A stretch of DNA of 17,318 nucleotides from Actinomycetota bacterium (GTDB lineage: Bacteria > Actinomycetota > Thermoleophilia > Gaiellales > Gaiellaceae): the NCBI GenBank assembly GCA_003170995.1, contig PMXT01000063.1, forward strand, positions 1 through 17,318, read 5' to 3'. The position numbers and the translations under genes are program-made. A model generated the notes under the pieces. That model did not search any database and had not been told where the DNA came from. It saw only the letters and a list, made by a program, of their open reading frames with translations. The number at the start of each line of letters is the position of its first letter. Positions within the stretch are counted from its first letter, which is position 1. Below, one piece after another: positions 17,250-17,318 of this stretch.

Positions 17250-17318
17250 ATGAAGCACTCCACTGCCTGGCCGCGTTCGGAGGCGCGCTGCGCCCGCCTC
17301 AGTCGCACCCGTATCTCT
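17250..17318 (+). CDS. Possible start of the gene after comEA (comEC expected)
   Basis: An ATG at 17250, ten bases after GGAG, opens a frame to the edge of the window (23 codons, MKHSTAWPRSEARCARLSRT and on). The product is basic and unremarkable, and no ComEC feature is visible yet. The suggestion rests on gene order only. Confidence 0.3.
   Translation, partial: MKHSTAWPRSEARCARLSRTRIS

Overview
The window is high-GC DNA with GTG and TTG starts, tightly overlapping genes and long antisense shadow frames. This fits a high-GC actinobacterium. The gene content and the leuS - comEA order fit that group, and I would guess the Thermoleophilia/Solirubrobacterales area, but nothing here proves the lineage. 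No mobile element, CRISPR array, tRNA or rRNA was seen.

Layout, left to right. (1) Positions 1-987, minus strand: the N-terminal part of a PRC-barrel / MgtE-N / CBS protein that runs off the left edge. (2) Positions 988-1422: a 435-base gap with several inverted repeats, then a membrane-anchored GGDEF-EAL protein (cyclic-di-GMP turnover). (3) Positions 3116-7074: a complete de novo NAD module. A Nudix/winged-helix repressor of NrtR type on the minus strand diverges from nadB-nadC-nadA on the plus strand. Inverted repeats between them are good operator candidates. (4) Positions 7106-9780: a small secreted or membrane-anchored protein with an HExxH motif, divergent from a secreted S33-type alpha/beta-hydrolase with an extra C-terminal region. 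(5) Positions 9880-10814: a 41-codon small ORF overlapping a GNAT acetyltransferase. (6) Positions 10811-13399, minus strand: a four-helix membrane protein, then an APH-fold kinase translationally coupled to lysA (lysA first). (7) Positions 13564-13959, minus strand: a cupin with no ordinary start codon. (8) Positions 14087-17318: leuS, comEA and possibly the first codons of comEC.

The clearest working unit is the NAD cluster. NadB oxidises aspartate to iminoaspartate, NadA condenses it to quinolinate, and NadC makes nicotinate mononucleotide. The divergent NrtR-like protein probably senses an NAD-derived ligand such as ADP-ribose and represses the operon. The window is mostly ordinary core metabolism. 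The points most worth a second look are two conserved genes (nrtR and the cupin) whose homologous N-termini have no ATG, GTG or TTG available, the repeat-rich leader before the GGDEF-EAL gene, a mutually exclusive hairpin before lysA, and the HExxH protein.
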